A stretch of 64,000 bases of DNA from Aquabacterium lacunae (lineage in GTDB: Bacteria > Pseudomonadota > Gammaproteobacteria > Burkholderiales > Burkholderiaceae_C): positions 186,001-250,000 of the forward strand of contig NZ_SIXI01000003.1 of the NCBI RefSeq assembly GCF_004310865.1. Reading direction: 5' to 3'. The notes under the pieces were generated by a model. The model worked only from the letters and a program-made list of their open reading frames with translations. It was not told the origin of the DNA and did no database searches. Of the stretch, positions 14,978 through 23,959 are shown in pieces (positions within the stretch are counted from its first letter, which is position 1; every line of letters begins with the position of its first letter). The position numbers and the translations under genes were made by a program.

Positions 14978-17635
14978 TCAGGCCGCCTTCTTGGCGGGCA
15001 CCTTGCGCGCGCTCTTCTTGGCCGCAGGCGCCTTGGCCGCGCGCGGTTCGAACTCGAAGCCCACCTTGCCGGCCTTGGCGTCCCAGCTCAGGAAGGCCTT
15101 GAACTTGCGGCGTGTCTTGTTCGACACGAAGTTCTCCAGCAGGTCGGTCTTGCCGCTTTCCAGCAGCTTGCCCATCTGCTCGGGCGCAATCGGCTGCTGC
15201 AGGATCACCTTGCCGCTCTTGAAGTCGCACTTGGCCTTGCCGCCGCCCAAGGTGTTTTCGCACACGTAGTTGGCGCCATGCTCGTACACACTGCCGCCGC
15301 ACTTGGGGCAAGCGCCCAGGGTGGTGGCGTTGCTGAAATCGACCGGCTCGCCCGATTCTTCTTCCTTCTTGGCGTCTTCGCCGAAGTCGAACTCCATCTT
15401 CCAGTTGTTGACCTCGGCGTCCTTCACCAGCTTGAGCTCGGCCGTGAAGGGCCAGCCCGCCTTCGAGCGGAAGCCCTCCAGCGGGCCCAGCTTGTGCGCG
15501 GTCATCAGCTGCTCGACCTCGTGCAGCTCGAAGCTGCGGCCGGCCGGGATCTTGGTCATGCTGAAGCCGCAGCCTTCGCCGTGGCCGTCGGCGCCGGTGC
15601 AGGTGAAGCGGCGGTAGTTTTCCTTGACCACGCCACCGCAGTTGGGGCACGGCGCGCTCAGGGTGGCGTAGTCACCCGGGATGGTGTCGCGGTCGTATTC
15701 CTTGGCCTTTTGCACCACGCGCTGGGTCATGGCCGCGATCTCGCCCATGAAGGCTTCGCGGCTCAGGCGGCCCTTTTCCATTTCCGACAGCTGGTGCTCC
15801 CAGTTGCCGGTCAGCTCGGGCTTGGTCAGCTCGACCACACCCAGGCCGCGCAACAGGGTCATCAGCTGGAAGGCCTTGGCCGTGGGGATCAGCTCGCGGC
15901 CTTCGCGCAGCATGTACTTCTCGGTCAGCAGGCCTTCGATGATGGCGGCGCGGGTGGCTGGCGTGCCCAGGCCCTTTTCCTGCATCGCGGCTTTCAGCTC
16001 TTCGTCGTCGATCAGCTTGCCCGCGCCTTCCATGGCGCTCAGCAGCGTGGCTTCGGTGTAGCGGGCCGGCGGCTTGGTCTTGAGCGCGCTCACCAGCACG
16101 TCGTCGTTCTTGGCCGATTCGCCCGGCTGCACGGCGCACAGCGTGGTGTCGTCGCCCTCTTCCTGGGCTTCCTTGCCGTACACGGCCAGCCAGCCCGGCT
16201 TGACCAGCACCTTGCCGTTGGTCTGAAAGCTGTACGACTTGCCCGCGGCCTTCACCTCGGTGATGCGGGTGGTGACCTGGAACTCGGCCGACGGGAAGAA
16301 CACGGCAATGAAGCGCTTGGCCACCATGTCGTACAGCTTGGCCTCGGCCTCGGTCAGGCCCTTGGGCGTCTGCAGCGTGGGGATGATGGCAAAGTGATCC
16401 GACACCTTGGCGTTGTCGAACACGCGCTTGTTGGGCTTCACATAGCCGTCGTTCAGGGCTTTGCGGGCATGGCCGGCCAGCTCTTTCAGCGGGCCGGGCA
16501 GGTCTTCCTCGGCGATGGCGTTCAGGGTCTGCTTGACCACGCCCACATAGTCTTCAGGCAGCGCACGCGAATCGGTCCGGGGGTAGGTCAGGCACTTGTG
16601 CTTTTCGTACAGGGCCTGGGCCAGGCCCAGCGTGGTCTTGGCAGAAAAGCCGAAGCGCGAGTTGGCCTCGCGCTGCAGCGTGGTCAGGTCGTACAGCAAC
16701 GGGCTGGCCTGCGTGCTGGGCTTCGATTCTTCCGTCACGGTGCCGGTCTGGCCGCGCACGGCGTCGGCAATGGCCTGGGCCTCGGCCGCGCTCCACACAC
16801 GGTCCGCCTTGAACTCGGCCTCGGCCGAACCCTCCAGCGCGTTCTTGTCCTTCTTGAAGTTCGGGTCGAACCACTTGCCTTCGTAGTTGCCGGCGGCCAC
16901 ATCGAAGCTGGCCCGCACTTCCCAGTAATCCCGGAAGATGTGCTTGCGGATCTTTTCTTCGCGCTCGACCACGATGGACAGCGTGGGCGTCTGCACACGG
17001 CCCACGGTGGTCAGGAAGAAGCCACCATCGCGCGAGTTGAAGGCCGTCATGGCGCGGGTGCCATTGATGCCCACCAGCCAGTCGGCCTCGGAGCGGCAAC
17101 GTGCAGCATCGGCCAGCGGCATCATCTGCTCGTCACTGCGCAGCTTGTCGAAGCCCTCGCGGATGGCCTGCGGCGTCATGCTCTGCAGCCACAGGCGCTG
17201 CACGTCCTTGCCCAGGCCCTTGGCGCGGGTCGTGGCGGTGCTGTCGGCGGCGTACTGCACGATCAGGCGGAAGATCAGTTCACCCTCGCGGCCCGCGTCA
17301 CAGGCGTTGATGAGGGTGGTGACATCTTTGCGCTTGATGAGCTTGACCAGGGCGTTGAGCCGGCCCTTGCTCTTGTCGATCGGGTTCAGATCGAAGTGTG
17401 GCGGGATCACGGGCAGGTTGGTGAAGCTCCACTTGCCGCGTTTGACGTCGAATTCATCGGGCGCCTTGATTTCGACCAGGTGACCGACGGCCGAGCTGAC
17501 CACGTAGTGCTCGGACTCGAAATATTCGTCGTGCTTCTCGAACTTCCCATCGACAGGCGTGAGCGCCCGCACGATGTCTTGTGCGACGGAGGGCTTCTCG
17601 GCGATGACCAGGGCTTTGCTGACGGACGTGTTCAT
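14978..17635 (-). CDS. topB: DNA topoisomerase III
   Basis: A type IA topoisomerase of 885 residues. The N-terminal TOPRIM domain begins ALVIAEKPSVAQDI and contains the acidic DAGREGE motif from residue 113. The active-site tyrosine lies in LTYPRTDSR (Y351). The C-terminus carries zinc-ribbon-like segments (CPNCGG, CPKCGG) and ends in a Lys/Ala-rich tail (KKSARKVPAKKAA). The enzyme cuts and passes single strands, decatenating replication and recombination intermediates. E. coli TopB is about 650 residues, so the zinc-containing C-terminal extension is long, as in other betaproteobacteria. The start MNTSVSKALVIAEK matches the family; the frame opens further upstream without support. A divergent SET-domain gene begins 160 bases away. 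Confidence 0.95.
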   Translation of the reverse strand: MNTSVSKALVIAEKPSVAQDIVRALTPVDGKFEKHDEYFESEHYVVSSAVGHLVEIKAPDEFDVKRGKWSFTNLPVIPPHFDLNPIDKSKGRLNALVKLIKRKDVTTLINACDAGREGELIFRLIVQYAADSTATTRAKGLGKDVQRLWLQSMTPQAIREGFDKLRSDEQMMPLADAARCRSEADWLVGINGTRAMTAFNSRDGGFFLTTVGRVQTPTLSIVVEREEKIRKHIFRDYWEVRASFDVAAGNYEGKWFDPNFKKDKNALEGSAEAEFKADRVWSAAEAQAIADAVRGQTGTVTEESKPSTQASPLLYDLTTLQREANSRFGFSAKTTLGLAQALYEKHKCLTYPRTDSRALPEDYVGVVKQTLNAIAEEDLPGPLKELAGHARKALNDGYVKPNKRVFDNAKVSDHFAIIPTLQTPKGLTEAEAKLYDMVAKRFIAVFFPSAEFQVTTRITEVKAAGKSYSFQTNGKVLVKPGWLAVYGKEAQEEGDDTTLCAVQPGESAKNDDVLVSALKTKPPARYTEATLLSAMEGAGKLIDDEELKAAMQEKGLGTPATRAAIIEGLLTEKYMLREGRELIPTAKAFQLMTLLRGLGVVELTKPELTGNWEHQLSEMEKGRLSREAFMGEIAAMTQRVVQKAKEYDRDTIPGDYATLSAPCPNCGGVVKENYRRFTCTGADGHGEGCGFSMTKIPAGRSFELHEVEQLMTAHKLGPLEGFRSKAGWPFTAELKLVKDAEVNNWKMEFDFGEDAKKEEESGEPVDFSNATTLGACPKCGGSVYEHGANYVCENTLGGGKAKCDFKSGKVILQQPIAPEQMGKLLESGKTDLLENFVSNKTRRKFKAFLSWDAKAGKVGFEFEPRAAKAPAAKKSARKVPAKKAA

Positions 17636-17706
17636 GGGCGTGTTTATAGCGTCAAGCGACCACTTGAAAAGCAAAAGATGACGGGGTTGTTCATACAATG
17701 GGCCCT

Positions 17707-17766
17707 ACGCGCGCACGCACACGCAGGTGCGCACAGGCACACGAGCGTGCGCACGCGCACGCGCGC
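17707..17766. repeat. Alternating purine-pyrimidine (Z-DNA-prone) GC/CA tract
   Basis: About 60 bases consist almost entirely of alternating purine-pyrimidine steps made of GC and CA dinucleotides. Uninterrupted runs are 17707-17725 (19 bases), 17727-17735, 17737-17743 and 17745-17766 (22 bases). The tract lies between divergent topB and the SET-domain gene. Such sequence can adopt left-handed DNA under negative supercoiling and is prone to slippage. Confidence 0.75.
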
Positions 17767-17795
17767 CCACACTTTCAATGTACCCAGAACGGCCC

Positions 17796-18326
17796 ATGTC
17801 GCAAGCCAAGCCCCAAAAGCCCGTGCCCGCCGCCCGCACCGCGCCGGTGGTGCACCCCGCGCCCGCCACGGGCAAGCGCACCCAGGTGCGCGACTCGGGC
17901 GTGCATGGCAAGGGCGTGTACGCCGTGCGCCCCCTGAGCGCTGGCGACAAGGTTCTGGAATACAAGGGCGAGATCATCACCTGGCAGGAGGCGCTCGACC
18001 GCCACCCGCACGACCCCAGCCAGCCCAACCACACTTTCTACTTCCACCTCGATGACGGCCACGTGATCGACGGCAAGCACCTGGGCAACTCGGCCAAGTG
18101 GATCAACCACAGCTGCGAGCCCAACCTGGAAGCCGAACAGGATGGCAACCGCGTGTTCCTGTATGCCCTGCGCGACATCGAGCCCGGCGAAGAGCTGTTC
18201 TTTGATTACGGCCTGGTGATCGACGAGCGCATCACGCCCACACTCAAGAAGGAATACGCCTGCTGGTGCGGCACGCCCAGCTGCCGCGGCACCATGCTGG
18301 CGCTCAAGCGCCGCAAGAAGGCCTGA
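17796..18326 (+). CDS. SET-domain protein (putative protein-lysine methyltransferase)
   Basis: A 176-residue protein built around one SET domain. The AdoMet and catalytic motif NHSCEPN is at residues 104-110, GEELFFDY is at 131-138, and a post-SET CxC-x4-C (C156, C158, C163) follows. These are the core features of eukaryotic-type SET lysine methyltransferases. It carries a Pro/Ala-rich N-terminus and a basic C-terminus (KRRKKA). The target is unknown. Bacterial SET proteins are scattered and often thought to be acquired. I chose the ATG of MSQAKPQ; an ATG six codons upstream at 17778 is also possible, while a longer frame to 17727 would translate the GC-repeat tract. It is followed closely by birA. 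Confidence 0.85.
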   Translation: MSQAKPQKPVPAARTAPVVHPAPATGKRTQVRDSGVHGKGVYAVRPLSAGDKVLEYKGEIITWQEALDRHPHDPSQPNHTFYFHLDDGHVIDGKHLGNSAKWINHSCEPNLEAEQDGNRVFLYALRDIEPGEELFFDYGLVIDERITPTLKKEYACWCGTPSCRGTMLALKRRKKA

Positions 18327-18363
18327 GCCTTCCGTGCAGGCGCCAGACCGCACCGGTGCCCTC

Positions 18364-19281
18364 ATGACAGCGTTGACACACGGACCCGCCACCGAAGCCG
18401 AAGGCCTGGCCGACCTGAACCAGGCCGCCGAAGCGCTGTGGCTGGCGGTGCAACAGGCCGACCTGCCCGAGGCCTGGCGCCAGGGTTTCAGCGTCGAGGT
18501 GCTGGCCGAGGTGGGCTCCACCAACACCTGCGCCATGACCCTGGGCCGCAACGCAGAATCTGGTGCCGCTGCCCCCGCCGTGGTGGTGGCCTGGCAACAG
18601 ACCGCCGGTCGAGGCCGTGCGGGGCGCAGCTGGCAGGCACAGCCCGGCCACACCCTGACCTGCAGCCTGGGCCTGCCCCTGAACCTCGACGCCGTGCCCG
18701 GCGGCGGCAGTGCGCTGTCTCTGGCCGCCGGCCTGGCCGTGGCCGAGGCCCTGCGCACCTTGCCAGGCCACCCCCCGGTGCAGCTGAAATGGCCCAATGA
18801 CCTGCAGGTGGCCGGCCGCAAGCTGGGCGGCCTGCTCATCGAAGCCCAGGCCCCCGCCCACCTGCCCGCTGGCGAGCGCTGGGTGGTCATCGGGCTGGGC
18901 CTGAACCTGGGCCCCACGCCGCACGAGCAGCAAGGCCAGCGCGTGGCCCTGGCCGACCTGGGCTGCACGCTCACCCCGGGCGTGGCCCTGGCCCTGCTGA
19001 TGCCCGCACTGCTGCAGGCGGTGCACTGGTTCAGCCAGCACGGCTTTGCGCCGCTGCAAGCCCGCTGGCAGGCCCTGCATGCGTTGCAAGGCCGCGAGGT
19101 GGCCCTGTGGGCCCGCCTGCCCGACGGCGTGAGCCCTGACGCGCCCCACGCCCCAGCGCCCGACCAGAGCGGCCACCTGGAAGGCGTGAACTCCGACGGC
19201 AGCCTGCGCGTGAGGCTGCCCGACGGCACAGTGGCGCAGTGGCAAGTGGGGGATGTGAGCGTCAGACCGCAACCACACTGA
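18364..19281 (+). CDS. birA: Biotin-[acetyl-CoA carboxylase] ligase, without HTH domain
   Basis: A biotin protein ligase of about 305 residues. The catalytic domain shows the substrate entry motif GSTNT, the biotinyl-AMP loop GRGRAGRSW, and the LKWPNDL core containing the catalytic Lys. A small beta-barrel C-terminal domain (SDGSLRVRLPDGT) follows a Pro-rich linker. It activates biotin and attaches it to the acetyl-CoA carboxylase carrier protein. The domain begins only about 40 residues from the start, so the N-terminal helix-turn-helix of E. coli BirA is absent and autorepression is not expected. A GTG at 18334 is an alternative start. It lies just downstream of the SET gene and upstream of the SPOR-like gene. 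Confidence 0.9.
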   Translation: MTALTHGPATEAEGLADLNQAAEALWLAVQQADLPEAWRQGFSVEVLAEVGSTNTCAMTLGRNAESGAAAPAVVVAWQQTAGRGRAGRSWQAQPGHTLTCSLGLPLNLDAVPGGGSALSLAAGLAVAEALRTLPGHPPVQLKWPNDLQVAGRKLGGLLIEAQAPAHLPAGERWVVIGLGLNLGPTPHEQQGQRVALADLGCTLTPGVALALLMPALLQAVHWFSQHGFAPLQARWQALHALQGREVALWARLPDGVSPDAPHAPAPDQSGHLEGVNSDGSLRVRLPDGTVAQWQVGDVSVRPQPH

Positions 19282-19398
19282 GGCTTTGCATGGGGCCCAC
19301 CTCGGGCGCCCATGCTTCGGCGACGTCGGAGTGCGCCGTATGATCGCCACACCTGCTGTTTCCATGCGCCACACGCCGCTGGCGCCCTGCCCCACACC

Positions 19399-20181
19399 AT
19401 GCTTCGCCTGACCACCCTGGTGCTGATCCTGGCCAATGCCGGCTTCTTTGCCTGGCATGCCGGCTGGCTGGGCACAGCCACCGCTGGCCCGGGCGAGACC
19501 CAGCGCAACCCCGAGCGCCTGAAGCAGCAGGTGAACCCCGAGCAACTGATCGTGCTGAAGCACAGCGCCCCGTCCGACGCGACAGCATCGGCCAACGCTG
19601 CCGCGCCGACCGCCGGCGCATCCACAGCATCTGCCACCTCGACCGCCTCTTCAGCGGCCACGGCGGAACGCAACGGCGCGGCCAGTGCCCCATCCCTCGA
19701 CGTGGCATCGCCGGGCGACACCAATGGTCAGTGTGTGGAAGCCGGCCCCTTCACCCAGGACGAGCAACGCCAGGCCAACGCCATGCTGAGCCGCATCCTC
19801 AAGCCGGGCCAGTGGGGCGTTCAGAGCGTGGCCGTGCCGGGCCTGTGGCTGGTGTACATGGGCCCTTACCCCGACGACGAATCGCTGGAGCGCAAAGAGG
19901 CCGAGCTGCGCCGCATCCGCAACCTGCCGTTTGAAGAAGTGCGCTCGCCCGCCACGCTGGCCCGTGGCCTGTCGCTGGGCAAGTTCACCGAAGAACGCCA
20001 GGCCAATGCCGCACTCGAAACGCTGCGTCTTCGTGGCATCCGCACAGCGCGGGTCGTCAATGCGCGCCCGGCCATGGAACTGCAGGTGCTGCGGGCTTCA
20101 GCGGTTGACCTGACTCAAAAGGCCCAGCTGCAGAAATTGCCCCTGCCGGCAGGCAAAGGCTTCATCGACTGCAACGGCTGA
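19399..20181 (+). CDS. SPOR-like domain protein with N-terminal membrane anchor
   Basis: A 260-residue protein. It starts with a hydrophobic anchor (LRLTTLVLILANAGFFAW), followed by an Ala/Ser/Thr-rich linker (about residues 55-105). A C-terminal region contains CVEAGPFTQDEQRQAN and WLVYMGPYPDDESLERKEAELR, which resembles SPOR repeats. SPOR domains bind denuded peptidoglycan glycans at the division site. The location after birA is common in Burkholderiales. The anchor suggests an inner-membrane protein with a periplasmic domain. The start ATG at 19399 coincides with the anchor; the frame opens to 19312 without a plausible site. The SPOR call is by eye. Confidence 0.7.
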   Translation: MLRLTTLVLILANAGFFAWHAGWLGTATAGPGETQRNPERLKQQVNPEQLIVLKHSAPSDATASANAAAPTAGASTASATSTASSAATAERNGAASAPSLDVASPGDTNGQCVEAGPFTQDEQRQANAMLSRILKPGQWGVQSVAVPGLWLVYMGPYPDDESLERKEAELRRIRNLPFEEVRSPATLARGLSLGKFTEERQANAALETLRLRGIRTARVVNARPAMELQVLRASAVDLTQKAQLQKLPLPAGKGFIDCNG

Positions 20182-20194
20182 GCCGGGGGGCTGC

Positions 20195-22102
20195 TCAAAC
20201 CAGAGCTCTGCGCACACTCGAACGCGCACGCAGGAGTCGCGGCCATGCCTGCCTCACGGCGGCCATCAGAGCCAGCGCCAACACCCAAAGCCCGCCAAAA
20301 GCACCGCCACCACCACCACCTGCTGATGCCGTTGCCCCCGTCGTGGCAGGTGTCTGCTGGTTGTTGGCAACCCGGTCCTTGCTGGACATGGCCAAGGCCT
20401 GCCTGATGCGCGTTTCCACAAGAGGGTCAGCCTCCAACACTTGAGCAGTGGCCGGGTTGGTGTAGGCACCTTCCTGGCCATCCCGCACCAATCGCGCCCA
20501 ACGCAAGGCCTCATAGGCATCCAGCATGCCAGCACCACAGGTGCTGGTGGTGCACATGCAGCGACCCGGGTTGTCATTGCTGCACTGGCCGATCAGGGTA
20601 CTGGTGACATGAGGGCGTGCCGATGCACGCAGACCTCTGAACACGTCGTCAACAGACAGGCTGGGAGCCACGTCCAGCATCATGCCGATGACTCCGGCGA
20701 CCATGGGTGCCGAGAAACTGGTGCCAGCATAGATTGCGTAGCTGTTGCTGGAAGTACCCAACGACGGGGCACTGTTGGTGTTGTGACTTGTGGTGAAGAT
20801 GCCATCGTCACCCAGCGCGCTCCCCCATACACCCGCATCCGTGTAGCCCGCACCTGGCCCAGGATCCCCCCCCACAGTGGAAATGGTCACAGCGGCACCG
20901 AAATTGGAGTAGGTCGACTTAAGGCCCAGGCGGTTAAGGGCCGCAACCGCCACCACGTTCTGGCAACTGGCAGGTCGGGACACGGCGCCGTGCTCGTTGC
21001 CGGCTGAAGCCACGACCACCACCCCGTTGTTCTTCAGGTCATTGACCGCGGTCTGGTAACCCAAACCACAGCTTTCTGAACCACCAAAACTGATGTTCAC
21101 CACGCGTGCACGCGGATTGGGATTGGACGGAAGGGAAGCATCCAGCGACTGGCTGGGATTGACCTTGGCCACCCAATACATGGCCGAGAGGATGTCATCC
21201 AGGTCGGCACCGCACTTGCCCGCCACCCTCACAGCCACAATGCGTGGATTCGCGTGAATGCCCGCCATGCCTGAGCTGTTGTTGGTCCGCGCCCCAAGGA
21301 TGCCCTCGATGGCCAAACCATGCCAAGAGCTGTCCTGCACGCCACAACCCAGCTGCCTGAAAGCCGCCTGGCTGGCCTCGCTCGGCGAGACGAAATCACC
21401 GGGGTCAGATTCGTCAGAGTCTCGACCTCCGCTGTCACCCGCAAACTGCGCATCGGCCACGAAGTCATGCCCAGGCAAAGCGTGAGAAGTGGCTTGGTTG
21501 GTGTCTCGGGGGTACAGGTCATCGTGAGCCACCCGCCCGGTGTCCAGCACCGCCACAGGAGTGACTGAAGCCAAAGCCGTGCTGGCGCCGTTGTACTCTG
21601 TGGTCCAGGCTCTTGTGAGATTCGGCACCCCGGCGTTCTGGCGCGTCCCACTCCCTGAACTTGCACTGGTCGAAGCACTGGCCCACCACTGACTGTTGTT
21701 CAGATATTGCGCGTCGTTGGGGGCGGCCGACACCACCTGGTGCGCCCACATCTTCACGTTGGGCTCCACCCATTCCACCTGACCAGAAGCCATCCAGCGG
21801 GCCATGAGGCGCGCCTGCTGCTCAGGCGTCACGTCGGAGGGCAAACGCACCGACACCATGCGGTTGCTGAGGTGGCGCCAGGGCATGTTGCTGGTGTACC
21901 CCGCCTGGCGCGCCAAGCTGGCCAACCGGGCGTGCCGGCGGGAGGCCTGGCCCCGGGTGGTCAGCGCCCCTTCCGCCACATCGGTCTTGAGGTGCAGGAT
22001 GAAGCCGCGCACCGGTTCGGTGCTTGTCTGTGCAGGTGCCGCTTGTGTGGCAGGCACCAGAGTGGCCGCCAAGGCGGCGATGACGGTCAGGCGAACGAAC
22101 AC
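20195..22102 (-). CDS. Exported S8 (subtilisin-family) serine peptidase with Gly-rich C-terminal sorting-like tail
   Basis: A secreted subtilase of 635 residues. A signal peptide (VRLTVIAALAATLVPATQA) and propeptide are followed by an S8 catalytic domain with triad residues near D187 (VLDTG), H261 (SWHGL) and S462 (GTSFSAP). The C-terminus is AGGGGGGAFGG, a hydrophobic helix and a basic end (RLLRARSSVRR). This resembles GlyGly-CTERM signals cleaved by rhombosortase, often found on secreted proteases. The start is a GTG at 22102 with GGAG 9 bases upstream. A longer frame to 22240 would run through the gapA terminator, so it is rejected. Cys-rich loops (CMCTTSTC) suggest disulfides. It lies downstream of gapA on the same strand but is separated by a terminator. 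Confidence 0.9.
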   Translation of the reverse strand: MFVRLTVIAALAATLVPATQAAPAQTSTEPVRGFILHLKTDVAEGALTTRGQASRRHARLASLARQAGYTSNMPWRHLSNRMVSVRLPSDVTPEQQARLMARWMASGQVEWVEPNVKMWAHQVVSAAPNDAQYLNNSQWWASASTSASSGSGTRQNAGVPNLTRAWTTEYNGASTALASVTPVAVLDTGRVAHDDLYPRDTNQATSHALPGHDFVADAQFAGDSGGRDSDESDPGDFVSPSEASQAAFRQLGCGVQDSSWHGLAIEGILGARTNNSSGMAGIHANPRIVAVRVAGKCGADLDDILSAMYWVAKVNPSQSLDASLPSNPNPRARVVNISFGGSESCGLGYQTAVNDLKNNGVVVVASAGNEHGAVSRPASCQNVVAVAALNRLGLKSTYSNFGAAVTISTVGGDPGPGAGYTDAGVWGSALGDDGIFTTSHNTNSAPSLGTSSNSYAIYAGTSFSAPMVAGVIGMMLDVAPSLSVDDVFRGLRASARPHVTSTLIGQCSNDNPGRCMCTTSTCGAGMLDAYEALRWARLVRDGQEGAYTNPATAQVLEADPLVETRIRQALAMSSKDRVANNQQTPATTGATASAGGGGGGAFGGLWVLALALMAAVRQAWPRLLRARSSVRRALV

Positions 22103-22207
22103 GTGAACGCTCCACGTTGCGATCGCCTGATTATGGTGCGACGGCGGATGTGTGGCCTCCCCCCAAAGGGCAACAGGCGTCTTGAAGTCACACTTTCCTT
22201 CAGTGGT

Positions 22208-22237
22208 AACAAAAACGGCACCCGAAGGTGCCGTTTT
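22208..22237. terminator. Terminator after gapA
   Basis: The hairpin AACGGCACC/GGTGCCGTT with a CGAA tetraloop has T-runs on both sides. On the minus strand it reads GGTGCCGTTTTTGTT directly after gapA, 31 bases past the stop, giving a strong intrinsic terminator. Confidence 0.9.
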
Positions 22238-22268
22238 CATGCTACGAAATCAGCCAATCACCTGGCGA

Positions 22269-23312
<1,044 letters not shown>

Positions 23313-23888
23313 TCAGGGGCGACAGCCAAGCTGGCCCTTCTTGACATTGACGAAGTAGCTCAGCTCACCCGGGCACTCCAGGGCTGCGGCCGGTGCCGCC
23401 GTGCCCGCCTTGGCCGTGCAGGTGAACGCGCCGGTCTTGGGCTGGACACCAGGCTTGGCCAGCGACCAGCCTGCGGGACAGGGCGAAACCGGCGCGGCAG
23501 ACTTGCCTGAGGCACCTTGAACGGCAGGCTTGGAGGCCTGAACGTCGAGGTCGGCAGTCTGGTTCTCGCCAGTGCAGCGGGTCAACCCCTTACCCTCGGC
23601 CTTCAGGGTGTAACGCCCCGGCTTGTTGTACGTGTGCGTCAGCACCAACGGTGCGTCCTTGGCCTGGTTCACATGGAACTTCTGAACAGCGCCGTCACCG
23701 AAGTGCACCTGCAGGGTGCAGTTGTGCACATCGTTGCTGACCTCGAAATGGGTGGTCACCTTCACTTCTTGCCCGGCCTGTGCGGGCGAAGGCGAGGCCT
23801 CGACTCGCTGAATCTTCTGGGCCATGGCCACCTGGGCCAGCAACAGCGACACAGCCAACACCGTGGCGCGCGAAACAGTCAATCGCAT
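23313..23888 (-). CDS. Exported protein with PKD-like domain
   Basis: A 191-residue secreted protein of unknown function. It has a signal peptide (ATVLAVSLLLAQVAMAQ). A single Ig/PKD-like domain follows, with the typical NCTLQVHFGDGA and LTHTYNKPGRYTLKAEG strands. A Pro/Ala/Ser linker leads to a C-terminal region with four Cys (CPAGWS, FTCTA, LECPGE, LGCRP) that could form disulfides. PKD domains usually mediate protein or carbohydrate contacts. GAGGGAG lies 7 bases before the ATG at 23888, ruling out the longer frame to 23963. It sits between tktA and gapA, an odd place for an exported protein. Confidence 0.75.
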   Translation of the reverse strand: MRLTVSRATVLAVSLLLAQVAMAQKIQRVEASPSPAQAGQEVKVTTHFEVSNDVHNCTLQVHFGDGAVQKFHVNQAKDAPLVLTHTYNKPGRYTLKAEGKGLTRCTGENQTADLDVQASKPAVQGASGKSAAPVSPCPAGWSLAKPGVQPKTGAFTCTAKAGTAAPAAALECPGELSYFVNVKKGQLGCRP

Positions 23889-23959
23889 GAAAACTCCCTC
23901 AGACATGCCAGACAGGGGCGGGGCAACGGCCGTTGGATGAGGCCGCCGCCCAACGGGTT

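Noticed and set aside
15278..17690. Plus-strand open frame of about 925 codons across topB
   Set aside because: Antisense shadow of topoisomerase III without any recognisable motif.
17664..17699. Sigma-70 promoter TTGAAA...TACAAT for the SET gene
   Set aside because: The boxes are 24 bases apart, too far for a standard promoter.
18334..18363. GTG start for birA at 18334
   Set aside because: Possible, but it adds ten residues without family support or a well-placed Shine-Dalgarno, so the ATG at 18364 was used.
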